Origin: Bacillota bacterium
GTDB lineage: Bacteria > Bacillota > Clostridia > Peptostreptococcales > Anaerovoracaceae
Reading direction: 5' to 3'
Length of the DNA stretch: 18,547 nt
Assembly: GCA_016293805.1 (NCBI GenBank)
Contig: JAEDDI010000036.1
Coordinates: 1 to 18,547, forward strand
This document shows, piece by piece, positions 1 to 7,715 of the stretch; the stretch's first letter is position 1, and each line of letters starts with the position of its first letter. Made by a program: the position numbers and the translations under genes. The notes beneath the pieces are model-generated. The model saw only the letters and a list, made by a program, of their open reading frames with translations. It was not told the DNA's origin and ran no database searches.

Positions 1-105
1 CGGAACGGCGTTCAGTCCCTTCGGGACTGGTGCGCTGTTCTAGCGGAATATGCAGGCAGCGGAACTACTATCATGGAAATTTTCCTTGAAAAGATGTATG
101 CTTAA
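1..105 (+). CDS. Possible 3' end of an upstream ORF (partial)
   Basis: Frame 1 is open from the window edge to a TAA at 103-105, giving 34 residues that end in TTIMEIFLEKMYA. I do not recognise the family. The fragment contains a perfect 7-bp inverted repeat (CAGTCCC/GGGACTG, 25% of its length) around a TTC loop. It uses CGG and CTA codons that are uncommon in the genes downstream, so it may be non-coding or acquired. The upstream sequence is needed to decide. Confidence 0.3.
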   Translation, partial: RNGVQSLRDWCAVLAEYAGSGTTIMEIFLEKMYA

Positions 106-324
106 CATCTAAAAATAGTCTGATGAAATTTCGCATAAGTGAACGCAAAGTGAACACGAACATGGAGAAATCCCTATATAACGTTGAAATTTCAATATCT
201 AATAATACTAATAGTTTAATAGTCTGAACTCAAATTTAATAAACTCTTAATAATTCCTTGATAGATTGTTAATAGCCCTGCTGATAGAATTATCACAGAG
301 ATTAATTCAAAGGGGTAAAACAAA
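106..324. other. AT-rich intergenic region before the first operon
   Basis: No gene is visible. The stretch holds a direct repeat AAGTGAAC at 137-144 and 148-155 (11-bp period), a TATATA at 175-180 about 20 bp downstream of it, and a perfect 12-bp palindrome TTGAAATTTCAA at 184-195. GAAATTTC also occurs at 125-132. No good -35/-10 pair is seen, so the promoter of the first operon cannot be fixed. A clear Shine-Dalgarno AAGGGGT lies at 310-316. Confidence 0.4.
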
Positions 325-1389
325 ATGAAGGTATTAATTCTTACAGGCCGTTTCGGCATGGGGCACATCAAGTGTGCCTGTGCGCTGAAAGAGGTCATCT
401 CAAAGAATGCGCAGGTAGAAGTTGTTGATCTTGTGGAATATCTGTTTCCCAGAATGTCGGGACTTATCTACAGGGGTTTTGGAATACTGGTTACGAAGAT
501 GTCGGGTATGTATAATCTTCTTAACAAGATGGCAGGAAAGATGGGCGGAGTGCCGCTCAGGAAAACTGCAGTGCGCAGAATAGATAATCTTCTCATGGAG
601 CATAATCCTGATCTTGTCATATCAAATCTTCCGCTGTGCAGCCAGTATTTTTCATCATACAAGGAAATGAGAGAATGTTCTGTACCTCTTTACACATATG
701 TAACAGACATAACTTTCCACAATGAATGGGTTGCTGAAAACACCGATCTATACTTCACAGGAGACGTGTCCACAAGAGATGCGATAATATCAGCAGGTGT
801 TCCCGCTGGAAATGTAAGAATATCAGGCATTCCTGTATCGGAATCGTTTCACAGCAGGAAGAAGAAAGGTGAAAGAAAAAATATTCTGGTAATGGGCGGA
901 GGTCTCGGACTTGTCCCGTGCAGAATTCTTTATGAACTCAGTAAAGTCGAAGATGCTGATGTTGTTCTTGTTGCAGGTCATAACAGAAAACTATACGAGG
1001 ACGTGAGAGAGAAATTCAGTAATATCAAAGTTTACGGATATACAGATGAAATACCAGAGCTCATGGCCGATGCCGACCTCCTTATATCAAAGCCGGGCGG
1101 TATTACAATGTTTGAGGCCATAAGATCAAAAACACCTCTATACATTGTCAAGCCTGAACTTGAGCAGGAGATAGGCAACGCCGGATTCATCGAAAGAACC
1201 GGAATAGGCAAGGTTATTTACAGCATGGATGAATTCAGCAGTGACAAAATCGTGTCGCTTCTTAAGGATGAAGAAGAGATGCAGAAGATGAGGGAGAATA
1301 TGAATAGAGTGGAGGAGGCATTTGATGATGTAAATCCGCTTATATATTTTAAGGGGGAGAGATTATGCAGAAAAAACATGTATATCTGA
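325..1389 (+). CDS. MGDG synthase/UgtP-like glycosyltransferase (GT28-type)
   Basis: The 354-aa protein resembles monogalactosyl-/processive glucosyl-diacylglycerol synthases and MurG, which transfer a sugar from a nucleotide-sugar donor to a lipid at the inner face of the membrane. The N-terminal MGDG-synthase domain carries the Gly-rich GRFGMGH loop (residues 8-14) and VTDITFHNEWV (126-136). The C-terminal donor-binding domain shows GGGLGL (191-196), SKPGG (255-259) with Glu264, and QEIGNA (281-286). Length is slightly short for the family (about 370-400 aa is common). The start is supported by the AAGGGGT Shine-Dalgarno 8 nt upstream. Its 3' end overlaps the next gene by 25 bp, so the two are translationally linked. 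The sugar (Glc, Gal or GlcNAc) cannot be read from the sequence. The acceptor is probably diacylglycerol by family, but this is inferred. Confidence 0.85.
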   Translation: MKVLILTGRFGMGHIKCACALKEVISKNAQVEVVDLVEYLFPRMSGLIYRGFGILVTKMSGMYNLLNKMAGKMGGVPLRKTAVRRIDNLLMEHNPDLVISNLPLCSQYFSSYKEMRECSVPLYTYVTDITFHNEWVAENTDLYFTGDVSTRDAIISAGVPAGNVRISGIPVSESFHSRKKKGERKNILVMGGGLGLVPCRILYELSKVEDADVVLVAGHNRKLYEDVREKFSNIKVYGYTDEIPELMADADLLISKPGGITMFEAIRSKTPLYIVKPELEQEIGNAGFIERTGIGKVIYSMDEFSSDKIVSLLKDEEEMQKMRENMNRVEEAFDDVNPLIYFKGERLCRKNMYI

Positions 1390-1934
1390 CATTTGATGAT
1401 GGTCCAAGCAGTGTATATACGCCCAGGCTTTTAGACCTGCTTAATAAATACGGGGTCAAGGCTACATTCTTTCTTGTTGGATCGTTTGCAAGGAAGAATC
1501 CTGATATTGTTTCAAGAATGATAAGTGAAGGGCACGAGGTGGGTGTGCATTCCAATACACATAAGAGCGCGTATCTCATGGACAGGAGAAGATTCTGCAA
1601 TGACATGGATTCATCACTTATCAACCTTAAGAAGGTAGGCGTCACTCCATCCCTTTACAGACCTCCTTACGGGCACAGCAGAAGGTATTCTGCTTCAGAG
1701 GCCGGCAAGAGAGGCATGAGGATGGTAAAATGGGATGTCATGGCACAGGACTGGAGAGGACACACCACATCCAAAGCCATAGCCGACAGAATCATGAGAA
1801 GAGTATTTGACGGAGCTGTTATATGCCTTCACGATGCAAGAGGAAAGAATATGGCGCCTTCACGAACAATAGAGGCACTGGATAAGGCTATTCCGGAACT
1901 TATCGAAAGGGGATATACCTTTGAAACTGTTTGA
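1365..1934 (+). CDS. Polysaccharide deacetylase family protein (NodB homology, CE4), no signal peptide
   Basis: The 189-aa protein is essentially just the NodB domain, a metal-dependent de-N-acetylase fold acting on GlcNAc-containing sugars. All five CE4 motifs are present: TFDDGP (9-14, catalytic base and metal Asp), HSNTH (62-66, metal His pair), RPPYG (99-103), DW (129-130) and LHD (155-157, catalytic His). There is no N-terminal hydrophobic segment. An in-frame TAA at 1350-1352 blocks any longer start, so the enzyme is predicted to be cytosolic, unlike most secreted peptidoglycan deacetylases. The Shine-Dalgarno AGGGGGAGA (1352-1360) fits the ATG. It overlaps the upstream glycosyltransferase by 25 bp and the downstream membrane protein by 14 bp. 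The substrate may be the glycolipid or sugar made by the neighbouring enzyme (inference). Confidence 0.88.
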   Translation: MQKKHVYLTFDDGPSSVYTPRLLDLLNKYGVKATFFLVGSFARKNPDIVSRMISEGHEVGVHSNTHKSAYLMDRRRFCNDMDSSLINLKKVGVTPSLYRPPYGHSRRYSASEAGKRGMRMVKWDVMAQDWRGHTTSKAIADRIMRRVFDGAVICLHDARGKNMAPSRTIEALDKAIPELIERGYTFETV

Positions 1935-2922
1935 GAAAAGACAGGCAGCTGCCGGAGCTGCCATAATTGCGCTGATGATAGGATATGTGGCATACAGAAT
2001 ATGTAGAGAGTTTGATGCTGCTAAAGTATACTGCTGCATTCGAAGTGCCGATATATCTATGCTTGTATCTGCATTTGCAGCGATGCTCATATTTTTCGTC
2101 TGCGAGGGCGTGAATATAGGGCGGGGACTTGATCTTGCAGGATGCAAAGTGCCGTTTTTCCATATGCTGAAATATTCCGCGGCAGGATTCTTTTTCAGCA
2201 GCATAACTCCATCTTCTTCCGGAGGACAGCCTGCACAGCTTGTGCTGATGCACAGGGACGGTATAGGCATGCACAGGGGCATTCTCGCTCTTATACTTGA
2301 GCTTGTTTCATTTCAGACCTCGATGGTACTGATATCATCTGTATCATTTGCTCTGTTTCACAGCAGTATCTGCCGTGAATCGGCTCTTTTGTATGCTGCA
2401 GGAATTACGCTTAATGTATCGGTTCTTGCATTTCTGGCAGTTTTAGTGTTTTCAGAAAAAAGCTGCAGAAGAATCGCTGGGATTGCGGTTTTCTTCTCGG
2501 GAAAGCACAGGATAAAAACCCTGAAATGGATTGCAAGATACAATATGAGCGTGATGCTTCTGAAGGGAAGAAAGACGGTTCTTCTCAGGATGATTGCAGT
2601 ATCGTGCATTCAGCTTATTTCTCTGTTTTCAGTAACGTATATCGTTTATCATGCGCTGGGAATGTCGGGGGAAGAATATTTTCTTCTTACAGGACTTCAG
2701 AGTATTGTGTTCGCTTCGGTATCAGCTCTTCCTCTGCCGGGAGGCGCAGGCGCTGCGGAAGGCGGATTTGCTCTGATGTTTTATGATGTGTTTCCGGCAG
2801 ACAGCATGGGAGCGGCAATTATACTTACAAGGATAATGACATTTATAGTTCCGGTTCTATTCACAGGAACAGTACTTGGTCTTTCACCTGTCTGCAGAAG
2901 ATTTCATACTGTTCGGGTATGA
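1921..2922 (+). CDS. UPF0104/MprF flippase-domain-like integral membrane protein (TTG start)
   Basis: The 333-aa, strongly hydrophobic protein of the LPG_synthase_TM family corresponds to the membrane (flippase) half of MprF without the aminoacyl-transferase half. I see about seven to eight membrane segments, the first at residues 10-27. The family signatures are TPSSSGGQP (96-104) and PLPGGAGAAEGG (271-282). The best start is TTG at 1921, preceded by AAAGGGGA (1906-1913) at 7-nt spacing. It overlaps the deacetylase gene by 14 bp, which suggests coupled translation. Related proteins move charged or glycosylated lipids across the membrane, so a role in translocating the product of the two upstream enzymes is plausible but inferred. 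The stop codon lies within a 9-bp hairpin that may end the operon. Confidence 0.82.
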   Translation: MKLFEKRQAAAGAAIIALMIGYVAYRICREFDAAKVYCCIRSADISMLVSAFAAMLIFFVCEGVNIGRGLDLAGCKVPFFHMLKYSAAGFFFSSITPSSSGGQPAQLVLMHRDGIGMHRGILALILELVSFQTSMVLISSVSFALFHSSICRESALLYAAGITLNVSVLAFLAVLVFSEKSCRRIAGIAVFFSGKHRIKTLKWIARYNMSVMLLKGRKTVLLRMIAVSCIQLISLFSVTYIVYHALGMSGEEYFLLTGLQSIVFASVSALPLPGGAGAAEGGFALMFYDVFPADSMGAAIILTRIMTFIVPVLFTGTVLGLSPVCRRFHTVRV

Positions 2923-2925
2923 AAT
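2901..2925 (+). terminator. Hairpin across the stop codon of the first operon (possible terminator)
   Basis: A perfect 9-bp stem ATTTCATAC (2901-2909) / GTATGAAAT (2917-2925) encloses a 7-nt loop and contains the TGA stop. Only a short, interrupted T-rich stretch follows, so this is a weak or non-canonical terminator, or an mRNA-end stabiliser. Confidence 0.4.
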
Positions 2926-2938
2926 CATTCCATGTTTA

Positions 2939-2967
2939 TTGACATGGAAAAAAAGATGTGATAAGAT
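2939..2967 (+). promoter_or_regulatory. Sigma-A-type promoter of the trp operon
   Basis: A perfect -35 TTGACA (2939-2944) and a -10 TAAGAT (2962-2967) are separated by exactly 17 bp. Transcription would start near 2974, immediately upstream of the T-box leader. A 6-bp inverted repeat CCATGT/ACATGG (2930-2935/2942-2947) overlaps the -35 element. Confidence 0.8.
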
Positions 2968-2973
2968 TGTCCA

Positions 2974-3256
2974 AGAATTAAATATTGTTAAACCGTTGAT
3001 GCGGAGATAACGGCAGTAATGCCTTTACAGAGAGCCTGCGATGATGAGAATCAGGCAAGAAACATATTGTCAAATGGACCGCGGAGGGCGCAGTCAAATG
3101 TGCATGCACAGAGTATTCTGCGACGTTGAAGGCAGACGTTATTTGCCGGGGATATGATGGTATCCTGCTGAGCGCACGCAGCACGTGAATCAAGGTGGCA
3201 CCGCGGATTTTGTATTATTCGTCCTTGACAGATTATATATCTGTCAGGGATTTTTT
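2974..3256 (+). promoter_or_regulatory. Tryptophan T-box riboswitch leader
   Basis: The T-box proper, AAGGTGGCACCGCG, lies at 3192-3205. Upstream, stem I shows an AGAGAG element near 3031-3036 and an apical hairpin GCCTG/CAGGC (about 3036-3058). The codon UGG, in the context CAAA-UGG-ACC at 3075-3077, is placed where the specifier loop should be. UGG is the Trp codon, which matches the downstream operon. Uncharged tRNA-Trp should pair with the specifier and with the T-box bulge, stabilise the antiterminator and permit transcription. Charged tRNA should leave the terminator at 3222-3256 formed. The 5' end is set by the predicted transcription start. Confidence 0.93.
3222..3256 (+). terminator. 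Intrinsic terminator of the trp T-box leader
   Basis: An 11-bp stem (3222-3232 with 3240-3250, one G-U pair) with a 7-nt loop is followed by TTTTTT at 3251-3256. It competes with the antiterminator that contains the T-box sequence and decides read-through into trpE. Confidence 0.9.
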
Positions 3257-3271
3257 AATGGAGGGATGAGT

Positions 3272-4738
3272 ATGAAAGTTTTACCGGATATTGAGGGTGT
3301 AAGGAAGATCTGTGAGTCGGGAGAATATGATGTGCTTCCTGTAAGCTGTGAAATTCTATCGGATTTCATTACGCCGATTGAAGCGATGAGAATACTGAAG
3401 AATGTGTCGACACACTGCTATATGCTTGAATCTGCGATGGCAGATGAAAAATGGGGAAGGTATACTTTTCTCGGATATGAGCCGAAGCTTGAGATAACAT
3501 GTCTTGACGGGAAACTGAAGGCAGGGGATGTGTCCATCGATACTGACAATCCGTCTGAAGTGATACGTCAGATTCTGAAGGAATACAGAAGTCCGCGATT
3601 TGACTATCTTCCGCCGTTTACGGGCGGACTTGTTGGATATTTCTCTTATGACTATCTGGGATACAGCGAGCCTTCTGTAAAATGCAGCGTGAAGGATAAG
3701 GACAGGTTCAAAGATGCAGATCTGATGCTGTTTGACAAAGTTATTGCCTTTGATAATGTCAGACAGAAGATTATCCTCATAGTCAACATATATCTTAATG
3801 ATATAGAGACTGAATACAACAGGGCGGTGCTTGAGATAAGCCGGATGGCGCAACTTCTCAGGACGGGAGACAGAAAGAAGGAATCTGCTGGAAAGCTTGC
3901 AGGACCGGTAACTCCCCTGTTTGAGAAGGATGAATTTGTCGATATGGTTGAAAAGGCAAAAAGATATATATATGAGGGGGATATTTTTCAGGTCGTTCTC
4001 TCAAACAGGCTTCAGGCACCTTTTGAAGGAAGTCTGTTCAACACCTACAGGGTGCTGAGGACTATTAATCCTTCGCCGTATATGTTCTATTTTTCCGGCA
4101 CTGATGTGGAGGTTGCCGGTGCATCACCTGAAACTCTTGTTAAACTTCATGACGGTGTTCTTCACACATTTCCGCTTGCAGGAACAAGGCCGAGGGGAAG
4201 AAATGACGAGGAGGACCAGATTCTCATAAGAGACCTTCTATCGGATGAGAAGGAGCTTGCAGAACATAATATGCTGGTTGACCTGGGAAGAAACGACCTT
4301 GGGAAAATAAGCAAGTTCGGAACTGTTGAGGTTGAAAAGCTTCATTCAATCGAGAAGTATTCTCACGTTATGCATATAGGGTCGACAGTCAGAGGAATAA
4401 TAGGGGAGGACAAGGATGCTCTTGATGCAATAGAGGCTGTTCTGCCCGCAGGTACACTTTCCGGAGCTCCGAAAATAAGAGCATGTCAGCTCATAGGAGA
4501 GCTTGAAGACAGCAAGAGAGGAATATATGGAGGAGCAATAGGATATATTGACTTTACCGGAAATATGGACACATGCATAGCCATAAGGATTGCGTACAAA
4601 AAGAACGGCAATGTGTATGTAAGAAGCGGTGCGGGAATTGTTGCAGATTCCGACGCTGAAAAGGAGTATCAGGAATGCTTAAACAAGGCAGGTGCCGTTC
4701 TAAAAGCGCTTGAACTGGCGCAGGAGGAGGAAATATGA
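3272..4738 (+). CDS. trpE: Anthranilate synthase component I
   Basis: The 488-aa enzyme makes anthranilate from chorismate, using ammonia delivered by TrpG in the cytosolic TrpE-TrpG complex. The N-terminal domain carries MLES (51-54), equivalent to the LLES tryptophan-binding element of feedback-inhibited enzymes. The chorismate-binding domain shows GDIFQVV (236-242), GASPETLV (283-290), AGTRPRG (303-309), DLGRND (337-342) and AGTLSGAPK (393-401). The ATG at 3272 is chosen because GGAGGG (3260-3265) is 6 nt upstream. In-frame ATG 3266 abuts that site, and the longer frame from GTG 3185 would run through the T-box and terminator. It overlaps trpG by 4 bp (ATGA). Confidence 0.97.
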   Translation: MKVLPDIEGVRKICESGEYDVLPVSCEILSDFITPIEAMRILKNVSTHCYMLESAMADEKWGRYTFLGYEPKLEITCLDGKLKAGDVSIDTDNPSEVIRQILKEYRSPRFDYLPPFTGGLVGYFSYDYLGYSEPSVKCSVKDKDRFKDADLMLFDKVIAFDNVRQKIILIVNIYLNDIETEYNRAVLEISRMAQLLRTGDRKKESAGKLAGPVTPLFEKDEFVDMVEKAKRYIYEGDIFQVVLSNRLQAPFEGSLFNTYRVLRTINPSPYMFYFSGTDVEVAGASPETLVKLHDGVLHTFPLAGTRPRGRNDEEDQILIRDLLSDEKELAEHNMLVDLGRNDLGKISKFGTVEVEKLHSIEKYSHVMHIGSTVRGIIGEDKDALDAIEAVLPAGTLSGAPKIRACQLIGELEDSKRGIYGGAIGYIDFTGNMDTCIAIRIAYKKNGNVYVRSGAGIVADSDAEKEYQECLNKAGAVLKALELAQEEEI

Positions 4739-5310
4739 TTCTGCTTATAGACAACTACGACAGCTTTTCATTCAACCTGTATCAGCTTGCAGGAGAGATA
4801 GATGAAGATATTAAAGTAATACGAAACGATGAAATGACAGCAGAGGAGATAGAAAATATGTCGCCTGACAGGATAATTCTTTCCCCGGGACCGGGAAGAC
4901 CGGAGGATGCCGGCATAACTGTTGATGTTGTCAGAAAACTTGGGAGCAAGATTCCGGTTCTTGGAGTCTGTCTTGGACATCAGGCTATATGTTCGGCATA
5001 CGGTGCGGAAATATCATATGCAAAAGAACTGATGCACGGCAAGCAGTCAGAAATATCCTTTGATGAGGATGATATTATTTTCAGAGGATGCACGCAGAAG
5101 ACAAGGGTTGCAAGATACCATTCACTGGCCGCTTCAGAATCCACAATGCCGGAATGCCTGAAAGTCACTGCAGTTACAGATGACAATGAGATAATGGCGG
5201 TCACTCACAGGGAGTATCCTGTTTACGGTGTTCAGTTTCATCCCGAATCGATTATGACGCCGCAGGGAAAGATAATGCTTGAGAACTTCATTCTGAGAGG
5301 AGAAAGATAA
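4735..5310 (+). CDS. trpG: Anthranilate synthase component II (glutamine amidotransferase)
   Basis: This 191-aa class I glutamine amidotransferase supplies ammonia to TrpE. The triad is visible: Cys79 in GVCLGHQ (77-83), and His169 and Glu171 in FHPES (168-172). The oxyanion-hole loop SPGPG is at 50-54, and the N-terminal LLIDNYDSF is typical of the family. It is a stand-alone subunit, not fused to TrpD as in enterics. It overlaps trpE by 4 bp and its stop is 1 bp before trpD. In some Bacillota this subunit also serves p-aminobenzoate synthase. No pab gene is present here, so its sharing cannot be judged. Confidence 0.97.
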   Translation: MILLIDNYDSFSFNLYQLAGEIDEDIKVIRNDEMTAEEIENMSPDRIILSPGPGRPEDAGITVDVVRKLGSKIPVLGVCLGHQAICSAYGAEISYAKELMHGKQSEISFDEDDIIFRGCTQKTRVARYHSLAASESTMPECLKVTAVTDDNEIMAVTHREYPVYGVQFHPESIMTPQGKIMLENFILRGER

Positions 5311-5311
5311 T

Positions 5312-6328
5312 ATGATAAAAGATGCAATTGTAAAGATAGTGAACAAGGAAGACCTTACATATGATGAGGCTTATGAAGTTATGAATGAGATAATGAGCGG
5401 AAATACAAGTCCGACTCAGAACTCGGCATTTCTGGCTGCTCTTTCAACTAAGAGCGCGAGAGCAGAGACAAGAGATGAAATAGCAGGATGTGCGGCAGCA
5501 ATGAGGGACAATGCTGTAAAGGTTGATGCAGGAGAAGTGTTTGAAATAGTTGGTACAGGCGGTGATAATGCGGGAAGTTTCAATATTTCCACGACAGCGG
5601 CTTTTGTCGCTGCAGCAGGGGGAGTACGCGTTGCAAAGCATGGAAACAGAGCAGCGTCATCAAAATCAGGGACTGCAGACTGCCTTGAAGCGCTTGGCGT
5701 TAATATAGATCAGAGCCCTGAAAAATGTATTGAACTTCTAGATAAGGCAGGAATGTGTTTCTTCTTTGCACAGAAATATCACACATCGATGAAATATGTA
5801 GGAGCTATAAGGAAGGAACTCGGATTCAGAACAGTATTCAATATTCTGGGACCTCTCACGAATCCCGGATCGCCGTCGATGCAGCTTCTTGGTGTTTACG
5901 ATGAATATCTTGTTGAGCCGCTTGCCCAGGTCCTTATAAGTCTGGGAGTAAAAAGAGGAATGGTTGTATACGGAAAAGACAGGCTGGATGAAATATCTGT
6001 AAGTGCGCCTACAAAAATATGCGAATTTAAAGACGGATGGTACAGAACATTTGTGATTGCTCCGGAGGATTTCGGAATCGAAAGATGCAGCAAAGACGAA
6101 CTCAGGGGCGGAACACCACAGGAGAACGCTGAAATAACAAGAAGAATTCTAAAGGGGGAGAAAGGTCCGAAAAGAGATGCTGTGCTGATGAATGCGGGCG
6201 CAGCACTGTATATCTGCGGCAGAGCTGAATCTTTCGGTGAGGGAATCAGACTGGCAGCGGATATAATAGACAGCGGAAAAGCTTATGAAACTCTTGAAAA
6301 AGTAATTGAGATAAGCAGGAGGGATTAA
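5312..6328 (+). CDS. trpD: Anthranilate phosphoribosyltransferase
   Basis: The 338-aa enzyme joins anthranilate to PRPP to give phosphoribosyl-anthranilate. The PRPP/magnesium-binding GTGGD (81-85) and the NIST element (91-94) are followed by KHGNRAASSKSGTAD (109-123). Downstream lie HTSMKYVGAIRKELGFRT and NILGPLTNPG, all hallmarks of the family. Length is normal. It starts 1 bp after the trpG stop, with GAGAGGAGAAAG as ribosome-binding site, and is separated from trpC by 2 bp. No truncation or odd residue was noticed. Confidence 0.97.
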   Translation: MIKDAIVKIVNKEDLTYDEAYEVMNEIMSGNTSPTQNSAFLAALSTKSARAETRDEIAGCAAAMRDNAVKVDAGEVFEIVGTGGDNAGSFNISTTAAFVAAAGGVRVAKHGNRAASSKSGTADCLEALGVNIDQSPEKCIELLDKAGMCFFFAQKYHTSMKYVGAIRKELGFRTVFNILGPLTNPGSPSMQLLGVYDEYLVEPLAQVLISLGVKRGMVVYGKDRLDEISVSAPTKICEFKDGWYRTFVIAPEDFGIERCSKDELRGGTPQENAEITRRILKGEKGPKRDAVLMNAGAALYICGRAESFGEGIRLAADIIDSGKAYETLEKVIEISRRD

Positions 6329-6330
6329 AC

Positions 6331-7113
6331 ATGAATATACTCGATGAAATTTCCGGATATGCGAGGGAGAGAGTGGAATCTGCAAAGAAGAAGATTTCTG
6401 CTGAAGAGATGAAAAAGATGGCATATGAAAAGGGAAGGGGTGATTTCGCATTCGAAAAGAAACTCTCAGAAGGTGGCCTTTCATTTATATGCGAGTGCAA
6501 GAAGGCATCACCTTCAAAGGGCATAATAGCAGAGGAATTCCCTTATCTTGATATAGCGAAAGAATATGAGAATGCAGGTGCTGACTGTATTTCTGTTCTT
6601 ACAGAACCGAAATGGTTTCTCGGTGATAAACGATATCTTGAGGAGATATCAGAAGTTACAGGAATTCCGTGTCTTCGCAAAGATTTCATTGTAGATGAAT
6701 ATATGATTTATGAAGCGAAAGTTCTTGGTGCATCGGCAGTGCTTTTAATCTGTGCTCTGCTCAGCGAAGAAACTCTTTGCAGATATATCAGGATATGTGA
6801 TGAGCTTGGACTTTCTGCACTTGTCGAGGCGCATAATGAATCTGAAGTGAAGCAGGCACTGAAAGCGGGAGCCCGCGTTTTAGGGATAAACAACAGGAAT
6901 CTGGCAGATTTCAGTGTTGATACCGAGAATGCAAAGAATATGAGAAAATATATCCCTGAAGATGTAATATTTGTATCAGAGAGCGGAATAAGAGACGGTG
7001 AAGATGTGCTGAGGGCAAAAGAGGCAGGTGCGGATGCAGTGCTTGTAGGTGAAAGTCTTATGAGAGCTAAAGATAAGAAGGAGAAGCTCATGGAGCTTAA
7101 GAGACTGATATGA
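6331..7113 (+). CDS. trpC: Indole-3-glycerol-phosphate synthase
   Basis: This 260-aa TIM-barrel enzyme cyclises the carboxyphenylamino-deoxyribulose phosphate product of TrpF to indole-3-glycerol phosphate. Catalytic positions known from the family are present: Glu55 and Lys57 in ECKKASPSKG, Lys117 in LRKDFI, Glu166 in LVEAHNE, Asn187 in GINNRNL, and the Glu of FVSESGI near residue 216. It is mono-functional, not fused to TrpF. It follows trpD by 2 bp, with AGGAGG upstream of its start, and overlaps trpF by 4 bp (ATGA). Confidence 0.97.
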   Translation: MNILDEISGYARERVESAKKKISAEEMKKMAYEKGRGDFAFEKKLSEGGLSFICECKKASPSKGIIAEEFPYLDIAKEYENAGADCISVLTEPKWFLGDKRYLEEISEVTGIPCLRKDFIVDEYMIYEAKVLGASAVLLICALLSEETLCRYIRICDELGLSALVEAHNESEVKQALKAGARVLGINNRNLADFSVDTENAKNMRKYIPEDVIFVSESGIRDGEDVLRAKEAGADAVLVGESLMRAKDKKEKLMELKRLI

Positions 7114-7712
7114 CAAAGATTAAAATGTGCGGACTTACGTCTTATGATGATATAGCGGCGGTAAATGAAATAAGGCCGGAATACATAGGGTTTGTATTCT
7201 GTTCAACCAGCAGAAGATATGTGTCGGAAGAGAAGGCGCAAATGTTGAAATCACTTCTTGATGATGATATTATTGCTGTTGGAGTCTTTGTGGATGAGGA
7301 TATTGAAAGAGTTGCCGCTCTTTCAAACAGCGGCGTAATAGGTGCCGTGCAGCTTCACGGAAACGAAGACGACGAATACATATTAAGACTGAAGAATATG
7401 ATTTCAGCACCGGTTATTAAAGCATTTGTCATATCTTCGCCTGATGATGTGAGAAGGGCTGCGGAAAGCCCGGCAGACTATGTTCTTTTGGATTCCGGAA
7501 GCGGAAGCGGCAGAACTTTTGACTGGAATATTATAGGGGACTTGGACAGAGAGTATTTCCTGGCAGGCGGACTTGATCCTCTCACTGCGGAAGACGCGGT
7601 GAACAGGCTGCATCCTTATGCATGTGATGTAAGTTCGGGGATAGAGACTTCGCATGTCAAGGATAAGAATAAGATGAAGGCATTTGCAGATGCTGTAAGG
7701 AAGGAAAGATAA
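7110..7712 (+). CDS. trpF: Phosphoribosylanthranilate isomerase
   Basis: This 200-aa TIM-barrel isomerase performs the Amadori rearrangement of phosphoribosyl-anthranilate. The expected general base Cys7 (in KMCGLT) and general acid Asp128 (in LLDSGSGSGRTFDW) are present, with VQLHGNE (80-86) and the C-terminal phosphate-binding segments LAGGLDP (151-157) and DVSSGIE. It is stand-alone. Translation is coupled to trpC by a 4-bp overlap, and 3 bp separate it from trpB. Confidence 0.96.
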   Translation: MTKIKMCGLTSYDDIAAVNEIRPEYIGFVFCSTSRRYVSEEKAQMLKSLLDDDIIAVGVFVDEDIERVAALSNSGVIGAVQLHGNEDDEYILRLKNMISAPVIKAFVISSPDDVRRAAESPADYVLLDSGSGSGRTFDWNIIGDLDREYFLAGGLDPLTAEDAVNRLHPYACDVSSGIETSHVKDKNKMKAFADAVRKER

Positions 7713-7715
7713 TTA

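Noticed and set aside
3185..3271. N-terminal extension of TrpE from GTG 3185
   Set aside because: It would run through the T-box and terminator. A good Shine-Dalgarno and the family N-terminus support ATG 3272.
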